Assembly: GCA_019635715.1 (NCBI GenBank)
Contig: JAHBYY010000031.1
Location: forward strand, 1-48,741
From: Rhizobiaceae bacterium
Lineage (GTDB): Bacteria > Pseudomonadota > Alphaproteobacteria > Rhizobiales > Rhizobiaceae
Reading direction: 5' to 3'
Length of the DNA: 48,741 bases
The position numbers and the translations under genes are program-made. The notes beneath the pieces are model-generated. The model was given only the letters and a program-made list of their open reading frames with translations. It searched no databases and was not told the origin of the DNA. Shown here piece by piece: positions 35,033 to 43,595 of this stretch (positions are counted from its first letter, which is position 1; each line of letters opens with the position of its first letter).

Positions 35033-35175
35033 ATCCCCTCTCCCTTGTGGGGAGGGATGAAGGGTGGGGGTGGACAACAAAAAAATCGCTGCCGGTCCTC
35101 TTTTTTGTGCGACCTCCGAATGGTGAAGCGCCCTGCACCCCCACCCTCTATCCCTCCCCACAAGGGGGAGGGGGG
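35033..35175. repeat. Palindromic repeat between cobL and cobK
   Basis: Arms of about 40 bp, including CTTGTGGGGAGGGAT and its inverted copy ATCCCTCCCCACAAG, surround a centre with A- and T-runs. It occupies much of the divergent cobL-cobK region, so promoters for both genes must lie at its edges or within it. A second C-rich half-repeat lies at 35250-35285. Confidence 0.85.
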
Positions 35176-35325
35176 CATCATCGCAGCGCCCATCCCGGGT
35201 TGCGTCTGTGCTGTCGCCCCGAACCGCGTGAGGTGCAGTCGCCTGTGTGCGTCAGCCCCCTCCCGGTTCGCGAAGGGAGAGGTTAAGGGAGGCGGACAGC
35301 AACAGTGCAGGCCGACGATCGCGCC

Positions 35326-36093
35326 ATGACCCATCGCATCCTGATCCTGGGCGGGACGACCGAGGCGCGCGAACTGGCAGCCGCGCTTGCCCATCGCGCC
35401 GACCTGTCGGCGACCCTGTCGCTGGCCGGCCGGACCGAAAATCCCATCCGCCAGCCCGTGCCGGTGCGCATCGGCGGGTTTGGCGGCGTGGACGGTCTGG
35501 CGCGGTATCTCGTCGACGAAAAGGTCGACCTGCTGGTCGACGCGACCCATCCCTACGCCGCGCGCATCTCGGCCAATGCCGCCGCCGCCGCGATGGCTGC
35601 CGGCGTGCGGCTGCTGGCCCTGCGCCGTCCCGGCTGGGAACCGGCCGAGGGTGATCGCTGGACCCACGTTCCCGACGCGACGGCGGCTGTTGCGGCGCTC
35701 GGCGTCGGTCCGCGGCGTGTCTTCCTGGCGCTCGGACGGCAGGAGGTCGGCCCGTTCGAGGCAGCGCCGCAGCATGCCTACGTCATCCGCAGCGTCGACC
35801 CGATCACCCCGCCGCTCGGCGTGCCGGACGCGACCTATCTGCTGGCGCGCGGGCCGTTTCGCGAGGCCGACGAGCGGGCGCTGCTTCTGACGCATCGCAT
35901 CGACGCGATCGTCGCCAAGAACAGCGGCGGTTCCGCCACCTATGGCAAGATCGCGGCGGCGCGGGCGCTCGGCATCGAGGTGGTCCTCATCGACCGGCCT
36001 GACCTGCCGGATGCCGATACCGTGGACAGTGTCGACGCCGCGCTGGCTGCGATCGATCATCGGCTGGCCGCTCCCAGCGATCGCGGCGAATAG
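35326..36093 (+). CDS. cobK: Precorrin-6A reductase
   Basis: A 255-residue NADPH-dependent reductase giving precorrin-6B. ILILGGTTEARELAAALAHR at the start, LLVDATHPYAARISANA in the middle and VAKNSGGSATYGKIAAARAL near the end are diagnostic. The ATG at 35326 starts directly before the fold. A GTG at 35305 with GGGAGG upstream would add seven residues and cannot be excluded. Its end overlaps the convergent cobJ gene by 37 bp. Confidence 0.92.
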   Translation: MTHRILILGGTTEARELAAALAHRADLSATLSLAGRTENPIRQPVPVRIGGFGGVDGLARYLVDEKVDLLVDATHPYAARISANAAAAAMAAGVRLLALRRPGWEPAEGDRWTHVPDATAAVAALGVGPRRVFLALGRQEVGPFEAAPQHAYVIRSVDPITPPLGVPDATYLLARGPFREADERALLLTHRIDAIVAKNSGGSATYGKIAAARALGIEVVLIDRPDLPDADTVDSVDAALAAIDHRLAAPSDRGE

Positions 36094-36821
36094 ACCAGCG
36101 GCGCACGGTCCGGCCGCTCGATCCGGCGCGTCTCGGCGGAACCGATGATGACGCAGGTCGCCATGTCGGCCTGGTCCGCCGCCGCTGCGCCGAGGCTGGC
36201 GACGACGATGCGTTCGTCCGGGCGCCCGGCGGCGCGGCCGAAGACGACGACGGTCTCGGCCGGCAGGACGCTCCGGAGGATTTCGAAGGCGCGGCCGAGC
36301 TGCCAGGGCCGTGCCTTGCTGATCGGATTGTAAAGCGCGATGACGAAGCCGGCGGATGCCGCCGCCGTCAGCCGCCGCTCCAGAATCTCCCAGGGCTTGA
36401 GATTGTCAGAGAGCGAGATGGCGCAGAAGTCGTGGCCGAGCGGCGCGCCGACGCGCGCGGCGACCGCCAGCATCGCGGTGATGCCGGGGACGACCACGAC
36501 GTCCAGCGCGCGCCATTCCGGCGGCCCCGCCTCGATCGCCTCGCACACCGCGGCGGCCATGGCGAACACGCCGGGGTCGCCGCCGGAGACCACCGCGACG
36601 GCTTCGCCGGACGCCGCCCTGGCCAGGGCCTCGTTCGCCCGCGCCAGTTCCTCGCGATTGTCGGAGGCGACCTTCACCTGGCCGTCGCGCAGCGCGAGCC
36701 GGTCGACATAGGGCGTGTAGCCGTAGAAAAAGGTGGCGCTGTCGACCGCCTTCGCCGCTTCCGGCGTCACCTGGTCGGCATTGCCCGGCCCGAGGCCGAT
36801 GACGAAGAGCTTTCCGGTCAC
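36057..36821 (-). CDS. cobJ: Precorrin-3B C17-methyltransferase
   Basis: A 254-residue SAM enzyme that methylates C17 with ring contraction. FVIGLGPGNADQVTPEAAKA and FYGYTPYVDRL at the start, then VVSGGDPGVFAMAAAVCEAI and FVIALYNPISKARPWQLGRA, are typical. ATG 36821 overlaps the cobI stop (ATGA). Confidence 0.93.
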   Translation of the reverse strand: MTGKLFVIGLGPGNADQVTPEAAKAVDSATFFYGYTPYVDRLALRDGQVKVASDNREELARANEALARAASGEAVAVVSGGDPGVFAMAAAVCEAIEAGPPEWRALDVVVVPGITAMLAVAARVGAPLGHDFCAISLSDNLKPWEILERRLTAAASAGFVIALYNPISKARPWQLGRAFEILRSVLPAETVVVFGRAAGRPDERIVVASLGAAAADQADMATCVIIGSAETRRIERPDRAPLVYSPRSLGAASR

Positions 36822-37555
36822 GATCGTGCCGCCCAGCCGGCGACCAGCACGATGGAGAAATAGGGCGCGCGATCGTCCGCCTTGTCGGCGAGCCGGCAGG
36901 AAGAGGTCGCGTCCATCGTGCCGCGCTCGACATAGATGGCGCGGTCGAGCTTGCCGGCGTCGGCCAGCGCCTTGCGGATCTTTGGCAAATTGCGCCCGAC
37001 CTTCATGATGACGGCGGCGTCCGTATCGGCGAGGCGGCGCGTCATCTCGAACGGGTTCATGGTGCCCGGAATGACCGTCAGCACGTCGTCGCCCTGCACG
37101 ATCGGCACGCCGACCTGCGACCAGCAGCCGGACATCGCGGTGACGCCGGGGATCACCTCCGTGGGGTAGCGATGGGCGAGCCGCACATGCAGGTGCATGT
37201 AGGAGCCGAAGAACAGCGGATCGCCCTCGCTGAGCACGGCAACGGTGCGGCCGGCGTCGAGTTGCGCGGCGATTGCTGCGGCCGACTCCTCGTAGAAGCC
37301 GGTGATCTGCGTGCGGTAGTCGGCGTGATCCTTGTCGATTTCCGTCGTCACCGGGTAGAGCAGCGGCAGTTCGACGATGCCCGGCTTGAGATGCCCGGCG
37401 ACGCTGGCCCGCGCGTTGCCGTTGTTGCCGCGCTTGGCGAAATGCGCCAGCACGTCGGCCTCGCCCAGCGCGCGCACCGCCTTCAGGGTCAGCAGTTCCG
37501 GGTCGCCGGGCCCGGTGCCGACGCCGATCAGGCGGCCTCTCGGCTCGACGGTCAC
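36818..37555 (-). CDS. cobI: Precorrin-2 C20-methyltransferase
   Basis: A 245-residue SAM enzyme converting precorrin-2 to precorrin-3A. LIGVGTGPGDPELLTLKAVR and LSEGDPLFFGSYMHLHVRLA are its signatures; PGVTAMSGCWSQVGVPIVQG is also typical. It starts at GTG 37555, which overlaps the cobH stop (GTGA). Confidence 0.92.
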   Translation of the reverse strand: MTVEPRGRLIGVGTGPGDPELLTLKAVRALGEADVLAHFAKRGNNGNARASVAGHLKPGIVELPLLYPVTTEIDKDHADYRTQITGFYEESAAAIAAQLDAGRTVAVLSEGDPLFFGSYMHLHVRLAHRYPTEVIPGVTAMSGCWSQVGVPIVQGDDVLTVIPGTMNPFEMTRRLADTDAAVIMKVGRNLPKIRKALADAGKLDRAIYVERGTMDATSSCRLADKADDRAPYFSIVLVAGWAARS

Positions 37556-38184
37556 AGGCCCGGCCTCGCCAGGGAGTTCAGCGCCGCCGCCGTCATGGCG
37601 CTGCCGCCCATGCGGCCGCGCACGACGGCAAACGGGACGCCGTAGGAATTTTCCGCCAGCGCATCCTTGGATTCGGCGGCGCCGACGAAGCCGACGGGCA
37701 TGCCGATGATGGCCGCGGGCTTCGGACCGCCGTCGCGCAGGCGTTCCAGCAGGTAGAACAGCGCGGTCGGCGCATTGCCGATGGCGACGACCGCGCCGGC
37801 GACACGCTCGCCCCACAGGTCGATGGCGGCGGCGGAGCGCGTATTGCCGATGGCCCCGGCGATCCCGGCCGTGCGCGGGTCGCGCAGCGTGCAGATCACC
37901 TCGTTGCCGGCCGGCAGCCGGGCCCGCGTCACGCCGTGCGCCACCATCTCGGCGTCGCAGAAGATCGGCGCGCCGGCGGCCAGCGCCGCCCGCGCCGCCG
38001 CGACGAAGCCCGGCGAGAACTCGAAATGGCGGACCGCTTCGACCTGGCCGCAGGCGTGGATCATGCGGATGGCGACGTCCGCCTCCGCCTCCGAGAAGTG
38101 CGACAGATCGGCCTCGGCCCGGATGATGGCGAAGGACCGCTCGTAGATCGCGTCTCCGCTGTGGATGTAGTCGTAGGCCGTCAT
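37552..38184 (-). CDS. cobH: Precorrin-8X methylmutase
   Basis: A 210-residue enzyme that moves the C11 methyl to C12, giving hydrogenobyrinic acid. DYIHSGDAIYERSFAIIRAE and the catalytic His43 in IRMIHACGQVEAVRH are clear, followed by VICTLRDPRTAGIAGAIGNT and AAIIGMPVGFVGAAESKDAL. ATG 38184 overlaps the cobG stop (ATGA). Confidence 0.94.
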   Translation of the reverse strand: MTAYDYIHSGDAIYERSFAIIRAEADLSHFSEAEADVAIRMIHACGQVEAVRHFEFSPGFVAAARAALAAGAPIFCDAEMVAHGVTRARLPAGNEVICTLRDPRTAGIAGAIGNTRSAAAIDLWGERVAGAVVAIGNAPTALFYLLERLRDGGPKPAAIIGMPVGFVGAAESKDALAENSYGVPFAVVRGRMGGSAMTAAALNSLARPGL

Positions 38185-39635
38185 CTTGCTTCCCGTTCGA
38201 ATGCGCCCGCGTCGGCAGGGGTCGCGGCGCGCCCCGGCCCGGCCCGCGTGGCGGCGAGACGTTCTCTTACCATGCGCGGCAGGTCGGTCTCGCTGCTGTA
38301 GGCGACCGGCTTTTGCCCCGCCGTTCCGTTGACGACAAGTCCGGCGCCGTTTTCGTCGCCGACGATGGTCACGTCGGCCGCCGCCTGGCGGGCGCAGCCT
38401 TTGGCGCAGCCGGAAACGTGCAGGGAGAATTCCGTGTCCAGATCGGCGAGAAGCGGGGCGAGGCGCGCGGCGATCTTGCGCGCGGGGATGTGGCCGGAGG
38501 CGCAGGCCGGCGCGCCGGGGCAGGCGGCGATGCGGATGCGCGGGTCGGACGGATCGGTGACGAAGCCGAGGTCTTCGGCGACCGCGCGCAGGGCTTGCGC
38601 GTCCTCGCTGGAGCGGCAGATGGGCAGCAGGGAGCGGTTCGGCGCCGGGCGGATGTCGGCGACGCCGCAGGCGGCCGCGGCTTTTGCGAGTGCGATGAGC
38701 GACGCGGCGTCGGTGCTGCCGAAGGGCAGGGCGAGGGGGAGGGCGAGGCGGGAATTGGTGAGGGGGATTACACACTCGTACGGGGTCGGCAGTGTTTGAA
38801 ACACCGCAAGTACACCCCCCTCTGTCCTGCCGGACATCTCCCCCTCAAGGGGGGAGATCGGGCCGGCCGCATTGGTTTCGTCCATCGGCGGGGCAGCAAG
38901 AGAAGCGACTCCGCCAAAGCCGCTGATCTCCCCCCTTGAGGGGGAGATGTCCGGCAGGACAGAGGGGGGCAACATAGAGCGCAGGGTTCGAAACCGCTGC
39001 GTCGACAAAAGATCCCGTCCTCGCGCTTCGATGCCGAGGCCGGCGATTTGCTGCAGGAGGTCGAGCGCGATGGACAGCGCGGCGTCGGGAGGGACGGTTG
39101 CGACCGGGCTCGCGCTGTCTGCGTCGCCGGCGATGGCGAGCTGCCACAGCGGGCCGTCGCCATGCCGCTCGGCAGTCAGCCTTACGTCGGCGGCGATGGC
39201 ATCCATCGACACCGCGCCGCCGCCATCGACCACCACGGAGACCTTCGGTCCGAGTTTTCCGGCAAGGCCGGCGCCGGCGATCGCCTGCCGTAGCGCCTCG
39301 GCGAGCGGCGTGGGATCGGCGATTTCGCTCCGATCCATGCCGGCGAGCGGGCCCGTCTCGACCGGCACGCCGCTGCGCACGGCGATGCCGAGCCTATCGA
39401 CCTCGGCGGCGAAGCGGCGGGCCGAGGTTTCGCCCAATCCGCGAAACTGCATGCTGCCGCGCGCCGTCACCTCGACGATCCCGTTGCCGTGCCGGGCGGC
39501 CGATTCGCAGAGTCCCATCAACTGGTTCGGAGAAAGTCCTCCGGAAACAGGCGAGAGCCGCGCCAGCAGGCCGTCGCCGGTCTGCATGGGGGCGCTCAGC
39601 GCCGGGCAGGCGCCGCGTCGGCGATCCGCGCTCAT
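38181..39635 (-). CDS. cobG: Precorrin-3B synthase with in-frame palindromic insert
   Basis: A 484-residue sulfite-reductase-like monooxygenase that makes precorrin-3B with oxygen. N-terminal ferredoxin-like half: SPVSGGLSPNQLMGLCESAA. The C-terminal cluster region contains HVSGCAKGCARQAAADVTIV (4Fe-4S/siroheme-type cysteines) and ACPGAPACASGHIPARK. The reading frame contains a 156-bp palindromic element (38815-38970) that adds about 52 residues, including ISPSRGEI and PISPLEGEMSGRTEGG. The insert keeps the frame, so the gene is probably functional if the loop is tolerated. ATG 39635 overlaps the cobN stop (ATGA). CobG marks the aerobic pathway. Confidence 0.9.
   Translation of the reverse strand: MSADRRRGACPALSAPMQTGDGLLARLSPVSGGLSPNQLMGLCESAARHGNGIVEVTARGSMQFRGLGETSARRFAAEVDRLGIAVRSGVPVETGPLAGMDRSEIADPTPLAEALRQAIAGAGLAGKLGPKVSVVVDGGGAVSMDAIAADVRLTAERHGDGPLWQLAIAGDADSASPVATVPPDAALSIALDLLQQIAGLGIEARGRDLLSTQRFRTLRSMLPPSVLPDISPSRGEISGFGGVASLAAPPMDETNAAGPISPLEGEMSGRTEGGVLAVFQTLPTPYECVIPLTNSRLALPLALPFGSTDAASLIALAKAAAACGVADIRPAPNRSLLPICRSSEDAQALRAVAEDLGFVTDPSDPRIRIAACPGAPACASGHIPARKIAARLAPLLADLDTEFSLHVSGCAKGCARQAAADVTIVGDENGAGLVVNGTAGQKPVAYSSETDLPRMVRERLAATRAGPGRAATPADAGAFEREAR
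38815..38970. repeat. Palindromic element, family B, inserted in frame in cobG
   Basis: Arms CCCCCCTCTGTCCTGCCGG-ACATCTCCCCCTC and their inverted copy flank an unrelated centre of about 70 bp. The outer end continues as GGGGCAACATAGAGC on the right. The length is a multiple of three and carries no stop in the cobG frame. The same family occurs at 41622-41682, 42579-42689 and 43320-43570. Confidence 0.9.
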
Positions 39636-42600
39636 TCAGCCGCCTCGCGGGCGGATGGGGCCGCCGCTTCGGCGATCAGGGCGGCCAGGTCGTCGTCGAT
39701 CGCGTTGCGGAGCGGATGCCAGAGGCGGCGGCGGCGTGCGTCGGCGAAGCGCCGGGCAATGGCACGCGCCGCTTCCGGGTTCTCGCGCAAGATGAAGTCG
39801 CGGACGCGCGGATCGCCGAGATAGGCGTCGTGGACGGCGTCGATCAGATTGCCGGGAATGACGCCGGTCGATTCGGCGAAGGCGATCAGCCGGTCCACCG
39901 TCTCGGCGAATTCCGCGGCGCCGCGCGGTCCGTGGCGCATCTGGCCTTCGATGAAGCGCTGATTGGTGGCACGGGCGCGCACGACGCGCGTCACCGCCTC
40001 GGTCACCGAGCGCGGCCGCGGGCGGGCGGGGTCGGTGGTGTCGAGCACGATGACGTCGGCATTGCCGCCGAGCGCTGCGAGTGCTGCCGAAAAGCCGCCG
40101 ATGAAGGCGACGTCGGCGGAGCCTTCGAGGATGTCGCGGGTCGGGTCGTCGCCGCTGTGCACCAGCAGGTCGGCGTCCGCGATGCGCGCCGCGAAGGCGC
40201 CCGGCGCCGTCGTGCCAGAAGCGTCCGCTCCGCCATAGATGTGCGAGGCGGCCGCCAGGTAGGCCTGGCCCAGTTCCTCGCGCGACTGCCACCGGCCGCC
40301 GGCCAGCAGGTCCTCGGTGCCCGCACCATAGGTGCCGGGGGACGATCCGAAGATGCGCGCCGGCATCTTCCCGGACATTCTCGCCTCGGCGGCGGCGGGG
40401 TTTTCGGTGTCCGGCTCCTCCAGCGCGGCGACGGCGCGCGTCGCGGCATCCATCAAGGCGATCTGCGACGGGAACATGTCGCGGAACAGTCCGGAGATGC
40501 GCCAAGTCACGTCGATGCGCGGGCGGCCGACCAATGCCAACGGCAGAACCTCCACGCCGGTGACCCGGCCGGTGGCGGCATCCCATTGCGGGCGGCAGCC
40601 CATCAGGTGCAGGCCCTGGGCGATCTCCTCGCCGCCGGTGCGCAGCGAGGCGCTGCCCCACAGGTCGATGACCAGCGAGCGCGGCCAGTCGCCATGTTCC
40701 TGCAAATAGCGGCGCAGCACTTCCTCGGCGGCGGCCCGGCCGAGATCGAAGGCGGTCGGCGTCGGCATGGTGCGCGGGTCGGCGGTGAACAGGTTGCGGC
40801 CGGTCGGCAGCACGTCGGTGCGGCCGCGCGCCGGGGCGCCGGCCGGACCGGCTTCGACGTGTTTTCCGCCGAGAGCCGCAAGCAATGTCTCGCGTTCGGC
40901 TGTCGCACTTTGAAGCCGAAGCGGGTCGAGTTCGCCGTCGGGCGATCGGCCGTAGACGTGTAGCCCGTCCTTGACGGCGAAATCCTTGAGGTCGCACAGC
41001 CAGGCGTCGATGCGGCGCAGCGCCTCGTCGGGTGCGTCCGTCGTCGAAACCCCGGCCTCCGTCGCCAGTCCCGATTTCGATGCGGTCTCGACGATCAGTT
41101 TTGCCAGTCGGTCGCGGCGGCGGCGGTCCAGCCCGTCGGCCTGGGCGTATTCGTCGACGAGGCGTTCCAGGGCCTGCCGGTGCTCGTCATGGCCGGCGGC
41201 TACCATCGGCGGCGGCAGATGGCCGAGCGTGACCGCCGCGATGCGGCGCTTGGCCTGCGCGGCCTCGCCCGGATTGCTGACGATGAAAGGATAGATGACG
41301 GGCAGCGGCCCGGTGACGATCTCGGGAAAGCAGTTGGCGCTCAGCGCCACCGTCTTTCCGGGCAGCCATTCGAGGGTGCCGTGCGCGCCGACATGGACCA
41401 GGGCGTGGCAGCCGAGCGTCTCGCGCAGCCACAGGCCGAAGGCGACCAGCGCATGGCGCGGCGGCAGGGTCGCGTCGTGGTAGTCGGTGCGGCGATCGGC
41501 CGAGCGGCCGCGATCCGGGGCCAGCGCGACGGTGACGTTGCCGAAGGTGGCGGCGCGGAAGGGGAAGCTGGCCTCAATGCCTGGGTTTCGGTCGAGTCTG
41601 GCAAGTTGGCGCTCTACGTTGCTCCCCTCTGTCCTGCCGAGACCCGTGGCTCGGGCCAGGGCGTCCGGCGGGACAGAGGGGGGCGACGTGGAATGCCGAC
41701 CCGCAAAGCTATCTTCGGCGTCTGCCGCCGCATCCCCCCACGCCGCGTCGACTTTCGCCATCGCATCGGCGGGCAGCGTCGCGGCTAGGCGGCGATAGTC
41801 GGCGAGGTCTAGGCCGTGACCGCCCTTGTCCAGCACGTCGAGCAGGGCGCGCGGCGATCTGGGAATCGACTCAACGCGATATCCCGCCGCTTTCAGGTCG
41901 TGCAGCATGGCGAGCACGCTCGCCGGCACGTCGAGACCGACGGCATAGCCGGTGCGGCCGGGCGCCGACGGGTAGTCGGGGATGAGGATGGCGACGCGGC
42001 GCGCCGCGGCAGGTGTCGCGGCGAGCTTCAGATGGGCGGCGATGCGCGCCGCCACCTGCTCGACGCGGTCGGGTTCGGGTGCGTTGGCGAGGGCGGAGAA
42101 ACCGAGCGCGGCATCGCGAGCGCCCTGCGATTTGAACGAGATCGCGCCAGCCAGGATACGACCGTCGAGTTCCGGCATGACGACGTGCATGGCGAGGTCG
42201 GCGGGGGCCAGCCCGCGCGGGTTGCCGGCCCAGGCCTCACGCCTTGTCGTCGCGACGATCACCTGGAACACCGGCAGGCCGGCGCGGTCGAACAGGGTCT
42301 CGGCGCCGGGCTCCGCGCCGGTCGCGAAGGCGGTGGCGGTGACGATCGCCGACGGCGCGTGATCGGCAATCGCCTGCTCGACGAAGGCGACCGACGCGGC
42401 GTCCTTCAGGCTGGAGACGAAGATCGGCAGCGGATGGATGCCCTTTGCCGCAAGGGCGTCGCACAACACGTCGACGGGGGCCACGTCGTCGGCGAGCAGC
42501 ATGGAGCGGTAGAAGAGGATGAGGACGGTGGGGGCGCGCGCGCTGGTCGCGTCATGTGATGTGCATCGTTCCTTCGCGCCCCCCTCTGGCCTGCCGGCCA

Positions 42601-43255
42601 TCTCCCCCTCAAGGGGGGAGATTGGCAGCTCCGGCGACGCGCGTAATCTCCCCCCTTGAGGGGGAGATGGCCGGCAGGCCAGAGGGGGGTGAGGCGCGAT
42701 GCCGATTTTCGGCTCGTAGAACCCAGCTCTTGGGACTTCCGCAGCCTGAAGCTCCACCGGCGTTTCGCCCTTGACCAGGGCTGCCAGGCGGCGGGCGAGG
42801 GCGTCCATGTTGGCGGGGCCGCCCTCGCGGAAATAGCCGAGCAGCGCGTCCAGCTCGGGCCTTGGCAGGGTCGAGCACTCGACCAGCCGCTCGTCCTGCT
42901 CGCGGCATTCGCCGGGCAGCAGCGCCAGCTTGATGCCCCTGGCGCGGGCAAGGGCCGCCAGCGTGTCGCAGCCGTAGCGCCACCAGTCGTAGCCGCCGAG
43001 GATGCGAACCAGAAGGATCTTCGCGTGCGCCGCCGTGTTCTCCGCCCACAGGTCGACCGACATCGGGTGGCGCAGGTCGCGCAGCGCCGCCAGCCGCAGC
43101 GACGGCAGCGAACGGTCGCGCGACCAGGCCGCGGCGATCGATGCCAGGTCGCTGTCGGTGAAGGACAGCGTCACCACGTCGGCGGGGGCCTGCGCCAGAT
43201 CGACGGGCTCGATCAGGTCGTCAAGCGAAGCGGATGTCGTGGGCAGGATGTGCAT
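39632..43255 (-). CDS. cobN: Aerobic cobaltochelatase large subunit with two in-frame inserts
   Basis: A 1207-residue subunit of the ATP-dependent CobNST chelatase that inserts cobalt into hydrogenobyrinate diamide. Conserved blocks include KILLVRILGGYDWWRYGCDT, ALVHVGAHGTLEWLPGKTVA, VIYPFIVSNPGEAAQAKRRI, LVIDLWGSASLRTGGEEIAQ and RIFGSSPGTYGAGTEDLLAG. Two palindromic elements are embedded in frame: residues of about 188-227 (PSPPQGG, ISPLEGEMAGRPEGG) and about 520-545 (SPPSVPPDALARATGLG). Neither adds a stop. The rest is collinear with the family, so activity is probably kept. ATG 43255 is the natural start; the CobS/CobT chelatase partners are not in the window. Confidence 0.92.
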   Translation of the reverse strand: MHILPTTSASLDDLIEPVDLAQAPADVVTLSFTDSDLASIAAAWSRDRSLPSLRLAALRDLRHPMSVDLWAENTAAHAKILLVRILGGYDWWRYGCDTLAALARARGIKLALLPGECREQDERLVECSTLPRPELDALLGYFREGGPANMDALARRLAALVKGETPVELQAAEVPRAGFYEPKIGIAPHPPLACRPSPPQGGRLRASPELPISPLEGEMAGRPEGGAKERCTSHDATSARAPTVLILFYRSMLLADDVAPVDVLCDALAAKGIHPLPIFVSSLKDAASVAFVEQAIADHAPSAIVTATAFATGAEPGAETLFDRAGLPVFQVIVATTRREAWAGNPRGLAPADLAMHVVMPELDGRILAGAISFKSQGARDAALGFSALANAPEPDRVEQVAARIAAHLKLAATPAAARRVAILIPDYPSAPGRTGYAVGLDVPASVLAMLHDLKAAGYRVESIPRSPRALLDVLDKGGHGLDLADYRRLAATLPADAMAKVDAAWGDAAADAEDSFAGRHSTSPPSVPPDALARATGLGRTEGSNVERQLARLDRNPGIEASFPFRAATFGNVTVALAPDRGRSADRRTDYHDATLPPRHALVAFGLWLRETLGCHALVHVGAHGTLEWLPGKTVALSANCFPEIVTGPLPVIYPFIVSNPGEAAQAKRRIAAVTLGHLPPPMVAAGHDEHRQALERLVDEYAQADGLDRRRRDRLAKLIVETASKSGLATEAGVSTTDAPDEALRRIDAWLCDLKDFAVKDGLHVYGRSPDGELDPLRLQSATAERETLLAALGGKHVEAGPAGAPARGRTDVLPTGRNLFTADPRTMPTPTAFDLGRAAAEEVLRRYLQEHGDWPRSLVIDLWGSASLRTGGEEIAQGLHLMGCRPQWDAATGRVTGVEVLPLALVGRPRIDVTWRISGLFRDMFPSQIALMDAATRAVAALEEPDTENPAAAEARMSGKMPARIFGSSPGTYGAGTEDLLAGGRWQSREELGQAYLAAASHIYGGADASGTTAPGAFAARIADADLLVHSGDDPTRDILEGSADVAFIGGFSAALAALGGNADVIVLDTTDPARPRPRSVTEAVTRVVRARATNQRFIEGQMRHGPRGAAEFAETVDRLIAFAESTGVIPGNLIDAVHDAYLGDPRVRDFILRENPEAARAIARRFADARRRRLWHPLRNAIDDDLAALIAEAAAPSAREAAE
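41622..41682. repeat. Short family-B palindrome in cobN (internal deletion form)
   Basis: CTCCCCTCTGTCCTGCC is followed directly by the right-hand arm GAGACCCGTGGCTCGGGCC and GGGACAGAGGGGGGC. The right arm matches 43522-43563 of the full-size copy, while most of the left arm and centre are missing. It looks like a collapsed derivative that restored or kept the cobN frame. Confidence 0.8.
42579..42689. repeat. Palindromic element, family B, inserted in frame in cobN
   Basis: A 111-bp palindrome (37 codons): CCCCCCTCTGGCCTGCCGG, then CCATCTCCCCCTCAAGGGG, with inverted copies on the right. In the cobN frame it encodes a proline/glycine-rich segment ending ISPLEGEMAGRPEGG. It lies between the N-terminal and second conserved blocks of CobN, probably on a surface loop. 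Confidence 0.9.
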
Positions 43256-43319
43256 GACGCGATCCTAGCCGAGGGAAGTCGTGTTATGGAGGAAAGGTGC
43301 GCCAATGAAACAAGTTAAG

Positions 43320-43570
43320 CGCCCTACGTTGCCCTCCTTTGTCCTGCCGGACGCCCTGGCCCGAGCCACGGGTCTCGGCCCGTCCTTCGGCCCCCCCTCA
43401 AGGGGGGAGATCGGCAGCTTCGGGCGAACCGCTATTTCTGCAACCCCGACGATTGGCGAAATCAGAGCGGCCGGCGCAATCTCCCCCCATGTGGGGGGGC
43501 CGAAGGACGGGCCGAGACCCGTGGCTCGGGCCAGGGCGCCCGGCAGGACAGAGGGGGGCAACGTAGGGCG
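43320..43570. repeat. Full-size family-B palindrome between cobW and cobN
   Basis: A 251-bp element with arms of about 90 and 80 bp. The left end is CGCCCTACGTTGCCCTCC; the right end is its near-perfect inverted copy. Inner arm parts include GCCCTGGCCCGAGCCACGGG. It fills most of the 340-bp gap between cobW and cobN on the minus strand; nothing else is recognisable there. In the transcript it would form a very stable hairpin that could limit cobN expression. Confidence 0.9.
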
Positions 43571-43595
43571 ATATCCGTCCAACTCGATCTCCAAA

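Noticed and set aside
39632-43255. cobN as a pseudogene because of the inserts
   Set aside because: Both inserts keep the frame with no stops, and all conserved blocks are present.
38815-43570. CRISPR array or tandem repeat in the cob region
   Set aside because: The copies are palindromic, unevenly spaced and lack unique equal-length spacers.
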